64,000 nt of DNA from Marsupella aquatica. Taxonomy: Eukaryota; Marchantiophyta. The first letter of the stretch is position 1; each line of letters opens with the position of its first letter. The DNA lies in contig OZ316892.1 of assembly GCA_973895155.1 (NCBI GenBank), positions 31,062,001 through 31,126,000 of the forward strand, given 5' to 3'. Positions 40,479-50,818 of this stretch are shown here, in pieces. The position numbers were made by a program, and so were the translations under genes. The notes below the pieces were generated by a model. It made no database searches and was not told the DNA's origin. It worked only from the letters and a program-made list of their open reading frames with translations.

Positions 40479-42299
40479 TTATCCTGAAAGAAAGCTGTGT
40501 CTGACCATACATACAAACATTGGTAATGTAATCGAATTGATGATGTATGCAGGTCTCACCTGATCCAAACGGTAACGGAGATTGGTCTCATTTGCCAATC
40601 GAAGTTGTTGATTTTCCTGCCCCATATGTTGTATTAACTTGGCAGCTTTTTCAGTTTCTTCTTGAAGCAGGGTCATCTTTAGTCGATAAGCTGCTCTTGA
40701 AAATGTAACTGATCCCTGCTCTACTAATGTGGACAAGTCAAATCCATCAATGTTGTGCAGTGCCTCGTGAAGATAAAATTCCATGGCTTTTTCCCTTTCC
40801 TTCGAAGCTTCTATGATGAAGGACTCCTTGGCCTCAACTTTGGGATTCCCTGCCTCTTGCAAACGTCGGGTGAGGTCGTCAAGGAGTTGTAAATCCGTGT
40901 CGAGCTGCTTCTTCAATCCCTGTACTTCTTCTTCTACTTTTCGGCATTGGCTCCGTTGGTTCTGTATCTCTCCCTGGAGCCTAGCATTTTCCTCTTTCAG
41001 TGCGTCTAGTTGCTTACATATTCTAGGCTCACACGGCCCCAATTTGTCTGACCTCTGTTCCAAAGCCGTGCCGTCGATTGTCATGCTCTGTACCGTTCCC
41101 TTGTGTAATAATGTACCTTCGGATTTGTGCAATGACTCTGCGGCGTCCTGATGAAATCCCATGTTCCGGCTGGGGCTCTCTGCAAACTCTTTTCCCTCGT
41201 TTACCGATGTGACGGCTACCCTCTGTTCGAAACCTTTCAATTGAGATGCATCTACTGATTCCAGCTTCTGTACATGTACATCCACCCGTCCGTCCTCCGA
41301 ACCGCCTTCCACCATGGAGGATTGTAAGGCGTGGTTGCTCGCCCTGAAGTTGTGCAAAATGTATGCTCCCTGTAGAGTGGCTTCTTCTCCACGATCTTCT
41401 TCGCCTTCTGAACTGTGATCGCGTGCTTCTTCCTGTTCCGGATTAGCTGCAGTCCCATGTGGTAAGGTGGATTCACTGGTTACCCAGTTTTCCCCGACGG
41501 CATGACTGTAAGCAACGGTTTGCCGGTGACTCCTATGCCATTGGCGATTTTGCGGTGCAACATCAGGGATGGCGGTGGTATCCCTGATCGGGTTCACCAT
41601 TCTTTTCTTTAGCACCCAACAAATGATGTAAGCAAGAAGTGAGGGAAAAGGAGGAACCGATTTGGACCCGAGTTTCTGAAGCAACTCTGCCTTCCACACT
41701 TGCAACGGGTGGAGCTCGCCTTCGAGCGCTCGAGCGGCGATCGTGATATGGTCAATTGTCCCATGATGGTAACCAGATTTTATCATCACCCATTTGGTGA
41801 AAAACTCTATATACTTGCGGACCTCCAAATTTGTCACCGTCCCGTATTGGATCTTCCCGGCACGGATCGAGGATCTCAAGTCACGGTCCGACCTCAAAAA
41901 GCCGATAATCTGCCGTGGAGTGTAAGGTGTGCACTTCACTCTTGTCAGGAGCTGCGATGGAACTAAACCTGGAATCCCAAACATGTTTGCCAATTCTTGG
42001 TTGAGCACCCTAATAAGCGGTGTCCTATCGTACTCGATGCAAAGTGACGCCTCATCCCCATAGACTGATCGTATATTCCGATGATAATATGCAGCCTCTG
42101 CCAAGGTCAGATCGCAACCCACCCGGACCATACCCAGGCATTTGGCACGACGGAAGATGCTCTCAAATTGAGTAATGTAAGCGGTGTCCGTTCGCGAGTT
42201 CCGAATGTTGGCCTCTGCCGCCATTGTAACGGTTTTAGAGCCATCGATAACTGCAGTGTTTCGAGTAGTCTCCGCGCGAGACCTCTTTCTGCTCGACAT
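40479..42299 (-). CDS. Stand-alone coiled-coil protein of the 'FGLP' family
   Basis: An uninterrupted 606-codon frame from ATG at 42,299, which starts MSSRKRSRAETTRN with a likely nuclear signal. The frame is open a little further upstream, to 42,332. The conserved segment lies near residues 95-180: LNQELANMFGIPG, then VKCTPYTPRQIIGFLR and IRAGKIQYG, the same order as in the LTR gene. Then come a Trp-containing segment (WVLKKRMVNP), an acidic linker and a coiled coil (about 385-580). The C-terminus (TLPMFVCMVRHSFLSG) looks unlike coiled coil and may be read-through of an intron. No gag or pol sequence and no obvious LTR flank it, so it may be a solo-LTR-borne or domesticated copy. Function unknown. 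Confidence 0.75.
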   Translation of the reverse strand: MSSRKRSRAETTRNTAVIDGSKTVTMAAEANIRNSRTDTAYITQFESIFRRAKCLGMVRVGCDLTLAEAAYYHRNIRSVYGDEASLCIEYDRTPLIRVLNQELANMFGIPGLVPSQLLTRVKCTPYTPRQIIGFLRSDRDLRSSIRAGKIQYGTVTNLEVRKYIEFFTKWVMIKSGYHHGTIDHITIAARALEGELHPLQVWKAELLQKLGSKSVPPFPSLLAYIICWVLKKRMVNPIRDTTAIPDVAPQNRQWHRSHRQTVAYSHAVGENWVTSESTLPHGTAANPEQEEARDHSSEGEEDRGEEATLQGAYILHNFRASNHALQSSMVEGGSEDGRVDVHVQKLESVDASQLKGFEQRVAVTSVNEGKEFAESPSRNMGFHQDAAESLHKSEGTLLHKGTVQSMTIDGTALEQRSDKLGPCEPRICKQLDALKEENARLQGEIQNQRSQCRKVEEEVQGLKKQLDTDLQLLDDLTRRLQEAGNPKVEAKESFIIEASKEREKAMEFYLHEALHNIDGFDLSTLVEQGSVTFSRAAYRLKMTLLQEETEKAAKLIQHMGQENQQLRLANETNLRYRLDQVRPAYIINSITLPMFVCMVRHSFLSG

Positions 42300-42332
42300 G
42301 AAATGAATGGAAGGACAACCTTGCAAAACCAC

Positions 42333-43750
42333 AGTTTACTTCCGAAACTCGTGTCGTTCATTCGGGTGCTGGAACGATTTTGGCGAATTGCTCAAAAAAC
42401 TTTTCATCCAACTATGTTGGCCCCTATTGTATCGCTCGAGGTGGCGGATGTTTTTAGGGCTGACTTCCGCTAAAGCCGGACATCGCATGCGGCAAATTAG
42501 AGGGTCAAATTTGAAAGCGATGCAACTTTTAAGTTTTTTTGTATTTCTTCCAAGACTTATGAGAGAAGCTTTGATCTGACACTATTTGTGAGATTTTAGG
42601 GTGTACATTACTGTTATCCTCTAGATACACTCAGCGGGTTACGGTGACGCACGGTGACTTCCCTCATATTTACGAGAGGGCCGACCATTCCCAAAAATGG
42701 GTTTCGGTCAAACAAAATGAGATGTATCATTATTAGCATTGACTTTTTGGTTGGTTGGTTGAAGAGACTCTTCAGCCCGAATTCAAGATTCAACACATGT
42801 CCCCTCGTTTATCATGCTTAGGGAAATGGAAGGAAGGTTGCCACGGTGTGTGGTCACAACGAATATATGTCATTGTTTTGATGGTTCGTTTAGGGTTCGA
42901 GAGGTGGCCAAATTGAAACGGGGTCTTCAATGGCTAATTTGGTGAAGCTCCGATTTGAGCTCTATGTTATCCCTTTCAGGGTTTATAGTTTAGGGTTGTA
43001 TGGTAAATGTGTTTTATGGAGCATATACTGGTGACTGGTGGTGTGGGTAAAATGGCTGCGGCTAGGGCAATTCTAGATTGCTGTTTCAAGTTTCGATAAA
43101 ACAATGGAGTGTAGCTCTGGACCTCGGATGGAACAGAGTGATTTCAAGCTCGTACGATTGATACCCATCTGTAGTGCCGAGCTGACTACACAAAACTGGT
43201 CACAACACAACAGTACTTAACCGGCTGAGACTCAAGCTAACTTTGGCCGCAAGTTATTTCACTTACCACATCGGTGAATCAATTTAGTCACCATCTGAAG
43301 CAGTTGCCGTGCTAGTATGGGCTCGGCTGACACAACAGAACCCAATCCGGTGGTATTCTTGTCGTCGGGTTTGGCTATAAGACGTCCAATGAAAAGGCTT
43401 TGCATCCGACAAAACAGAGGCTTAGTTCCGCTGGCATACATAGATTGTAAAAAACAACTCGATAGTTGGGAAAAGTTTAGCCCTACTGACCAACTCCCTC
43501 CATTCTTCCCTAGAGCCTAACTCCTAAAGCTTTACAGTGTAGCGCAGATTGCGCCAATGCTACCTACTACAAAACCAATCTATGAAAAAAAGAGTTGTGC
43601 CTGCTGTACTCTGGGGTCGTGCTCAGACATAGCTGTTTTGAAAGGAATAAATATGTCTTTGGAAGAAATTCCGGAATATATACATTGTGTGACCGCGTTT
43701 TGAATGTGTAATAAAATATGTACATGTACATGTGGGGTGGATGGCTTCAG
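42333..43750. other. Non-coding stretch
   Basis: No supported gene. A TTTTAGGGTG motif lies about 300 bases upstream of the minus-strand gene start (near 42,595), and GTTTAGGGTT occurs near 42,890 and 42,990. Confidence 0.4.
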
Positions 43751-43754
43751 CTCG

Positions 43755-44503
43755 TCATACTTTGTTGAACCTCATCTCCAAATTGCGCCACTTGTCTTTC
43801 AGATCAACCTGTGGCACGAGGCACGAAAAAGGAAATTGAGAAAATTCCTCAGATCCATTACATTGATTTACAGGAGGTGGTGCGAATTATTCTGACCTCA
43901 TCAACGTACCTGGGATCGGTCTCGCAATGTTTGCCCGCTTTCTCGACGGATTGCACTCCAACTGCCTTTCCCAAACCTGTGGCACAGAGTCTTTGCATGC
44001 TTTGAAAATTGAACTCAACCAAAATGAATGTTCCTAGACTGGCCGGTACACGCTGTACGAATGGAAACCGCGAAAAGGACTTGTGTGTGGAACGCAAACC
44101 ATTAATTCATACGGAGCGTTGACATGACACAAGTCCCCAAACTCACCTGCTTACTCCGTTTCTGAGGCACTGTTCCTCTTCTTTGGTCCACCTTCTAAAT
44201 TGCCTGCGCATAGATTTTGATGAGTCGGAGCTCATTCTGCTGATGGTGGAGGCAGATTGCGATGTTACGACAGTATCAGGTTCATCCAGTCGCATTCCCT
44301 CCCACCGGGTATGCCCCGCTCCCACCTGCACGAAGAGATTCAAAACATGTCAGGTTGCTGTGAATCAGATTTATCCTTATTCCATGCAGCCCAGCTCGGA
44401 ACGGCCGATGATACCGTCTTACCTGTGCCGAAGGCTGAAGAGGACTGGGCGCGGCGTGTGCATCCAATATACGTTTCCTCTGTGGATTCTGCCCTGACAT
44501 CAT
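43755..44503 (-). CDS. Telobox-type Myb-domain protein (spliced)
   Basis: Four exons fit with intact phase and GT-AG borders: 44,503-44,423, 44,325-44,147, 43,976-43,910 and 43,808-43,755. The product is about 126 residues, starting MMSGQNPQRKR. The Myb domain is split over exons 2-4: RRQFRRWTKEEEQCLRNGV, then FGKGSWSAIRRESGQTLRDRSQ cut by an intron, then VDLKDKWRNL. That last motif is the 'telobox' signature of plant proteins that bind TTTAGGG repeats (TRB and TRF-like families); the spaced Trp residues W-W-W are present. The frame ends in TGA soon after, but AAA/GTATGA at that point could also be a donor, so more exons may follow. A plausible upstream exon near 44,530-44,650 was not resolved. 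It lacks the histone-like and long N-terminal parts of known TRBs. Confidence 0.75.
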
Positions 44504-45284
44504 GCGCGTATCACATTTAGTTTGGCTACCTTCCGTGGTGAGAGGAGTATGGGAACATTGCCAGGGCCGAGCGCCAACAGAGTATCTGTGAACAATTGAA
44601 CGAGGATCTCTTAACTATCTTGTCATACGTTGCTCTCATAGCTGATGATACAGTCTTACATTGCGTAGAACTCATATTAAATATACAGGGGCACGAATGC
44701 CAGGAATTCATGGCTTGGGGGCAGCAGATGGTAGTTTACAGTTTCCATGACCCAGGCTTTACATTCTTGGAATTTTATACGTGTGTTGCCCGAAGCATAA
44801 GCTAATGGAACACGTAATGCTTATGCAGATGAACGGGACTTTCGAAATGTGAGACCCACAGGATTCGAGGCAAACAAAACGCTCCCCGTTTCAAGAAAGA
44901 GCAATGCTCGATCTCCGATCAGAAGCAGATGCATTCACTAAATAGGCAGATACTTGATGCACGTACCCCCCCTATATCTTCCTAGTTTGGTTTAAATACC
45001 ATCGTGTGTGTATATAGTGTAGTGTAGTGTAACCAAATCCAAATCCAAATGCCGGAACGATACAGAGAGGATGATCCCTGCACCCTCCACCTCGGTCGCA
45101 CTCCGACGAATCAGTGGCAGTCTTCCGTGCGTACCCCACAGGTTTTAGGTGTGGATGGCCTGGGGTTCCTTCGACTGGGACGTGCCATAAGTCGACTGTA
45201 CCGGTCCTGTGCTAGACTTATTTAATAAGCTGTCCGTTGACAGACTCGGCCTTCATGTCGGCGATCTGAGATTTCCCCGTGTAC
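44504..45284. other. Stretch with possible upstream exon(s) of the Myb gene
   Basis: On the minus strand, an open segment after GTTAAG near 44,610 reads ILVQLFTDTLLALGPGNV and then PILLSPRK before a weak GT. It could be an additional 5' exon of the telobox-Myb gene, but the splice joint is not convincing. The rest has no gene signal. Confidence 0.3.
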
Positions 45285-48272
45285 CTACGTTTGATGCCAG
45301 GACTTACCGTTGTCCGATGCCGATGCCGATGCCAATGCAAGTCGGGTACGATTGGGCGTCGATTGTCCTGGTGCCGTCGATAGGGGTGGCTTTACAGGAT
45401 GTTCCTTCTTTGCCCGTGACATCTCCAGGAGCCGATTGATCTCCGCCAACTGCCTTTTCGTCTGGGCCTTTAGAAGTTCGTTGACACCTTGTAATCGTTC
45501 GGCCTCATCCCCCGCGGAATCCCGCTGTTGTCGGGCTTCCTCCAAGTCTGCCGCCAGAGCTGCGATCTCCGATCTAAACCCTGCCACCTTCTGAAGGTGA
45601 AATTTGGCTCTCTCTTTCTCGGCCGCCAGTTCCTCCGCTTTAGCCCGGATGTCATCCAACCTCTGAACTGACACGGACTTTGCCTCCGCCACCTCCTTTG
45701 CTGCTTGCGTTTGTAGGTCCACATATCGTTGATCTCTCGTTTGTTGCAATTTCTCCAGGTCCCCACTTATTCCGACGATCTTCTCTCTTTCTGAGTCCAA
45801 CTCCTTATTGTGACTCTCCACGAGATTGGCGACTTGATGAGCAAAACTTTCCTTCAAACGCTTCACCGAATCTTCATGTAGTCGTTGTTCGTCCTGCATC
45901 GTCCGGTTAACATCATGTTGCTCCGCGACTTGGCGTTTTATCTCTTCCACCGAACCATGTAAGACTGCCAATTTGTGTTCCATCTCCGCCATGTGGGCGG
46001 ACTTCCGTCGCTCGGCCTCTAACACCTTGGCGCTCTTGTCCCTTTCCGCCTGTAACGCCTTCCGGTGAACCTCCATAACATGGGCTTTCATGTGCTCTTC
46101 GTGCAACGCTTGCTGATGTGCTATCTCCAAACTTTGCTTCAGGTGCAAAATGTGTTCCGCATCTTGCTTGTGTGCATCACTGATCGAATTGAGCTCGTGA
46201 TTGAGGTCGTGTAGGACCGCCTGCATATTTCCCATCCTGGCCTGCTTTGCATCCATTTCTCAAAGCCTCCGGATGACCTCCGCCTTCATGAGTTTCTCGG
46301 CCTCCAACTTGGACAAAATGTTCTGGCACTGGGCATTTCGCTGCCAGAGGAGCGGCCTGGCGTCCATGTGACGATGCAAAATTTCTATTAGAAGCTTGCC
46401 TACCTCGTCAGCACAATACTTGGAAAGCTCGACGGCATAAGCGGACCTTGGCTCATCCGTACGAACTGGACGCCAAACTTTCGTGTCCTACTGGCAGCTC
46501 ATTTTCTCGTAGTAGTCCAAATCCTGAATTGGTTGTTGGGCGTTTAGGATTTTCTCTTCAATAAATGACGGCCAGGGACCGCCGGGAATGTCATGCTCCT
46601 GGGACATGTCTTCATCCGGGGGCAATTGGTGAGCTTCTGCGTTTGTGGATAGTGACTGTTCGGTAGCTATCATCAGTGTTGATTCCGGTAATACTGTCAT
46701 CACCTCCGTTTGCCCCACGCTCCCCACCGGCCGGTCTTGACCGAGCACCCATGACTCTCCAGGCGGGCAGCACCCTTCTGCAATGGTCTGTTGTGTGTCT
46801 ATGCCGGGGCCCTCAAAACCATGGCCTGGGCCTGGAGCCTCGTCGGGTGCAAGGTGTTGCTGGTTTTCGCAGCGGTGAATGTTGGCCGCAGTGGAGGCCA
46901 ACGGGTGTAGAGACTCCCCGTCCACCGCTCGAGTTGCTGTACCTTCTCTGCACTCACTTGCCACTGTTGCAGCACCCTCTGTTTCGTGCCGAACACCATT
47001 TCTGGAGTCGGTATGGTTGTCCTGGAACTTCCCCGAAGTCTTTCCGCTCTGTTGAATTTTGGCCGCAGTGGAGGCCAACTGCTTTAGAGACTCCCCGCCC
47101 ACAGGTCGAGTTGATATACCTTCTTTGCGCTCCCTCGCTACCACCGCAGCACTCTCCGCTTTGGGCCGAACGCCATTTCCGAAGTCGGCATGGGTGTCTT
47201 GGAACTCCCCCGAAGTCTTAGTCAGGTTTGTCGCCGTGGGACGTAATGATTCCTGACCGTCTGGTTTGCCGTCCGATCCCGAACTGGGAACCCTTGTCGC
47301 TGGATCCTCCGCAACATCCCCCATTCCCAACAGTAAAGGCTCCTGATTGCACAGCAGCCCCATCTGCACCTTGTCTTGGGGAGCTTTGCCGACCCCGCCA
47401 TCAGTATGGGGACCGGCTGATGCGAACAAAAGTCTCCGCGCGTACCTGCATATCATTGGTAAATGATAAGCTAACTTTGATGATGAGGAGGTCTGTAAGT
47501 TTTCTCTGGAAAAATCAAGGTTACCCAAAAGTTTTTTATACAGAAACCCACAGTAGTTTAGGTTCGGTCCGAGAGTCTGCAACAACCAACAGTGGCGCTT
47601 CGGTATTTCTTCATCGGGATCGGTCATCCAGAGTGCCGCCCTCAAGAATTCCAAGAGCTCCAGCTGATGTTTGCTGGTGCACTGGTTCTTCAGGAACCCA
47701 GTTGTGGTGGGTGCTCCTCTGAAATAGGTCCACTGGTGATCACGTATGTACACCCGCCCTTGGATCGCTCCCGGCCGACCTCTGGGCAAGCGGAAAACCT
47801 CGGAGACAACCTGCTCGTCAAATTGGAATTCCCTGCCACTGATGCACCCAACCTTCCGCTTGGGGTCCCAAGTCCCCACAAAGTCCCGCATCTCCTGTTC
47901 TGACACATCGTCCGAATGCAACCACGGCAGGTTTATGAAGGCGGAGAGGCCTGTGTTGTCCGTCGAAGTGTCATATTGATTGGTATCAATGTTGGCGAAT
48001 GCTTTGTCCTCGATCTTGGGGAACCTTAGCTCTAGGTTTGTTGGCAGTGTTCCATTCCACCCCTGCGAATCGCAATGTGTTGGTGGAGATGCAGCAGCCT
48101 GAGCCTCAAACGGCGGCTCCTCTTCTCTGCCCTCAAGTGCCGCAACCCCGTTGGGTGTGGTCCGGGTCTTCTTCTTGGGTGCCACTCCAGGGGTTTCTTG
48201 ATTGTCCTCCTCCGTGGATGTTGCTGTTGCATCTGCTGCCAACTTCCTCTTCATCGGGGGCTCCGGTGCCAT
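45285..48272 (-). pseudogene. Coiled-coil protein of the 'FGLP' family with two in-frame stops
   Basis: One frame runs from ATG at 48,272 to 45,285 (about 995 codons) broken only by TAG at 46,490-46,488 and TGA at 46,262-46,260. The N-terminus has basic patches (MKRKL, KKKTRT). The conserved domain is at about residues 150-250: VVSEVFRLPRG, TGFLKNQCTS, LLEFLRAALWM and LAYHLPMICRYARR. The middle contains a 59-residue direct repeat. The C-terminal 320 codons form a strong coiled coil rich in Glu, Lys, His and Gln. The segment around the TGA reads KAEVIRRL-stop-EM, while the 1-2574 gene has KDEVIRRLRRM. The stop thus replaces an arginine, as expected from CGA-to-TGA. Alternatively the gap holds an intron, though the frame is kept throughout. 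Confidence 0.8.
46840..47240 (-). repeat. 177-bp direct repeat inside the FGLP-family gene
   Basis: GGCCGCAGTGGAGGCCAAC starts at 46,884 and again at 47,061, a period of 177 bp (59 codons). The protein reads TSGEFQDTHADFGNGVR in one copy and TSGKFQDNHTDSRNGVR in the other, with a further partial copy upstream. Reading frame is preserved. Confidence 0.85.
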
Positions 48273-48401
48273 GGTAGGGCTCTGCAGGTCCCAGTGTGAT
48301 CAAAATGGCCCGCACAAACTTCAATTACGCTTTCAAAAACCCTTTTAAATAACCCTAAACGTTTTGTCGACCAAGATGTGCTTATCGCCACGCCTTGGAG
48401 C

Positions 48402-48735
48402 CCCAAAACGAGTGAGAGAATGATAGTCCCGTCTACTCACTCTTGTCAAACCTTGCTTGCGCATCACCCTGAAAGAGCGCGATAGAATCACAGTCCCTTC
48501 TACTCACTCTGTTGAACCTCGGATGCCCACAACCCTGAAAGAGCGCGAGAGAATCATAGTCCCTTCTACTCACTCTGTCAAACCTCGGATGCCCACAACC
48601 CTGAAACAGCACGGCAAAATGATAGTCCCATCTCCTCACTCTTGTCGAAACTCGTCCCACAGCCCAGAAAGAGCGAGAGAGATTGATAGTCCCAGCTCCT
48701 CACTCTTGACGAACCTCGCTTGCCCACAAACCCTA
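48402..48735 (-). repeat. Five tandem copies of a ~66-bp repeat upstream of the FGLP gene
   Basis: Copies start at about 48,402, 48,469, 48,535, 48,601 and 48,664. The core is GAAAGAGCGCGAGAGAAT, then ATAGTCCCTTCTACTCACTCT, then CCTCGGATGCCCACAACC. The middle copies are nearly identical and the outer ones more diverged. The array begins 130 bases before the ATG at 48,272, in the place of a promoter. Confidence 0.85.
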
Positions 48736-48810
48736 CTACGACTACGACTACTACATTATTTTAGCCGTTGGTGATAGACGACTTAATCCGGCCTTGACCC
48801 TCAAAGGTTG

Positions 48811-48825
48811 TTTAGGGTTTAGGGT
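48811..48825 (+). repeat. Interstitial telomere-type repeat
   Basis: Two units of TTTAGGG, about 75 bases right of the 66-bp array. Confidence 0.85.
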
Positions 48826-49270
48826 ACAAACATATCATTTGTGAAATGCCGATAGCCATCTACAACTATAATAAGGGATCCCACCTTTTTTCGTCCTTGG
48901 TCACCATACAAAAAAGCTTCTGGGCGGGAAAGATCCAGTAATTTTTTCTAAATAAATCAAGATATTGAAAAATATTGATAATTAGGGGTGACAATGTTAT
49001 TGGTGGTAACCCTAAACTGGACCCAGGCACTCCAAAATTTGGCAGACTACCAACGACATCTCTTTGTGTGGATGTTCTTAGAAAGTTTCTTTATGTTTTA
49101 GCGTGTCAGTCTTTTTGAAAGGAGGTTGACAGATTGATAACATGGCGGGAATGGATTTGCCATCATAGCTGGATTTGCTAGAGCAAGGGAAAGAGAACCA
49201 AGACTATGTCAAAATGTAACAGGTAATTAATCTGCATCTCCTTTGGCTTATCCTCGCTGCATTTCAAGAA

Positions 49271-49666
49271 ATGATAAATGAAGACCCAAAAAATGTGGGG
49301 ATTGGGACACGGGGCACATCTGGGAAATTGATAAAGCCAAGCAAAGATTGGTTTTTTTTGCCATTGGCAAGGGTGGCAAGGGATTCTGTAGCTGAGGTGA
49401 ACAATTTTGTTGACAGACATGGCATGTCTGAATATGCACAAAATTCAATGATAAGCACCGATTTGCCTCTATGTCAACTTACACCTGAGCTTCAGAATAT
49501 CATAGCAAAGTATCGAGTGAATTTTGAAGGGAGTCGAGATGACCTTGACATTGATGCTACTGTTGAAGTGGCTTCTGCTGTTGGTGAACCAGGTGAAGAG
49601 CCAGGTCAACCCACTTCTCAATGTTTTCTCAATGTTTGTGTGAGTAATAAATTTTGTAAACTGTAA
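49271..49666 (+). CDS. Hypothetical short reading frame
   Basis: 131 codons with balanced composition (LPLCQLTPELQNIIAKYRVN, then an acidic stretch) in an otherwise AT-rich, gene-free stretch. The composition is more protein-like than its neighbours, and it could be an exon of a larger gene or a transposon remnant. No motif recognised. Confidence 0.2.
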   Translation: MINEDPKNVGIGTRGTSGKLIKPSKDWFFLPLARVARDSVAEVNNFVDRHGMSEYAQNSMISTDLPLCQLTPELQNIIAKYRVNFEGSRDDLDIDATVEVASAVGEPGEEPGQPTSQCFLNVCVSNKFCKL

Positions 49667-50555
49667 TCAAATATTGTGCACAGTTTCTAATTTTTTATAA
49701 GCACAACTTTGATTATTGTCCATTCCATTTATTTTGACTTGTGACCACAATTAGTGTCATGCCATATTAATGTCACACACCCTAATTACCGTCACTTACC
49801 TCAAATAGTCAAATCTAACCTCACATTAATTAGAGTGTGTGAGACTAAATACTGTAAGGAGTGTAGTGGAAAGAAAGAAAGAAAGAAAGAAAGAATGAAA
49901 AAACTGCACAACTTTCCAAAAGCGAGAAAGGTACAATACTTTAAGACAAGTGCATTAATTTCAAGGAACTTTATGATTGAAAGAGAAGTGCTTGAACTTT
50001 GTGCTTTCCTGATTTTCTGCTCTGCTCAAATTGGCGCTCTCTATTTAGGTGACACCTGTTGATCAATAAACCATGAACAATGTAAATTTTATATCCAATG
50101 GCATATAATGTGCACTCATCAGTAAATAGAACACTAGTTGCTTGGTTGAAGGGTCGAACCTTCTCATGCAAGTAAGGAAATATGCCCCTCAAAATGATAA
50201 GTATAATATAGCGGACCTGATAAGAACTAGGAAATGAAAACAAATTTATATGACTAAATTTTAAAGCATGGACATGGCCAAAGCATGGACTAGGCCGGAT
50301 TAACATAATAATATATTTCAATTCAATGAGACCAAAAAATGTCCCTACCTAAATACCGTATATATATATCTCTCCAAACCATCGACCAGATAGATTTCAA
50401 ATTTCCATCTCATCCCTTGATAAAACCTTTCATTATTATGATTGCAGGAGAAGCTTTTTGATGGAGGTTTTTCAATGAGCCTAGCATTTCAATGAAGCGT
50501 TTCAGAGGTGACGGATTTTCTGAATCATTGTACCCTTCTTCGAAAGCATAGTAGT

Positions 50556-50577
50556 GTTTAGGGTTTAGGGTTTAGAG
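50556..50577 (+). repeat. Interstitial telomere-type repeat, ending TTTAGAG
   Basis: Two TTTAGGG units followed by the variant TTTAGAG. Confidence 0.9.
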
Positions 50578-50794
50578 ATTGATTTCAAATTTCCCACTCT
50601 CTCTCGCTCGCAATGAGCGAATCGTTCGTGGATGTATGGTTGTATGGTTTAGGGTAACATCAACTGCCAAGGGTTTAGGGTTTTATCAATGGTTTGGGCT
50701 TTAGGGTTGGGATTTTCCCTGCTGTTTTCATTTTTGTAGGTTTTCGATTACCATTAGTCAGATGAATTTCGGTCGTTTTACGACTACTTTAGCT

Positions 50795-50818
50795 GGTTTA
50801 GGGTTTAGGGTTTAGGGT
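50795..50818 (+). repeat. Interstitial telomere-type repeat
   Basis: Three uninterrupted GGTTTAG units followed by GG, flanked by ordinary AT-rich sequence. Confidence 0.9.

Noticed and set aside
46676-47722. Plus-strand frames of 164-181 codons opposite the FGLP pseudogene
   Set aside because: They overlap the better-supported minus-strand frame, contain its internal repeat in antisense and show no family resemblance.
48402-48735. Possible CRISPR-like array
   Set aside because: The repeats are contiguous 66-bp units with no unique spacers, in a eukaryotic plant context; it is a tandem repeat.
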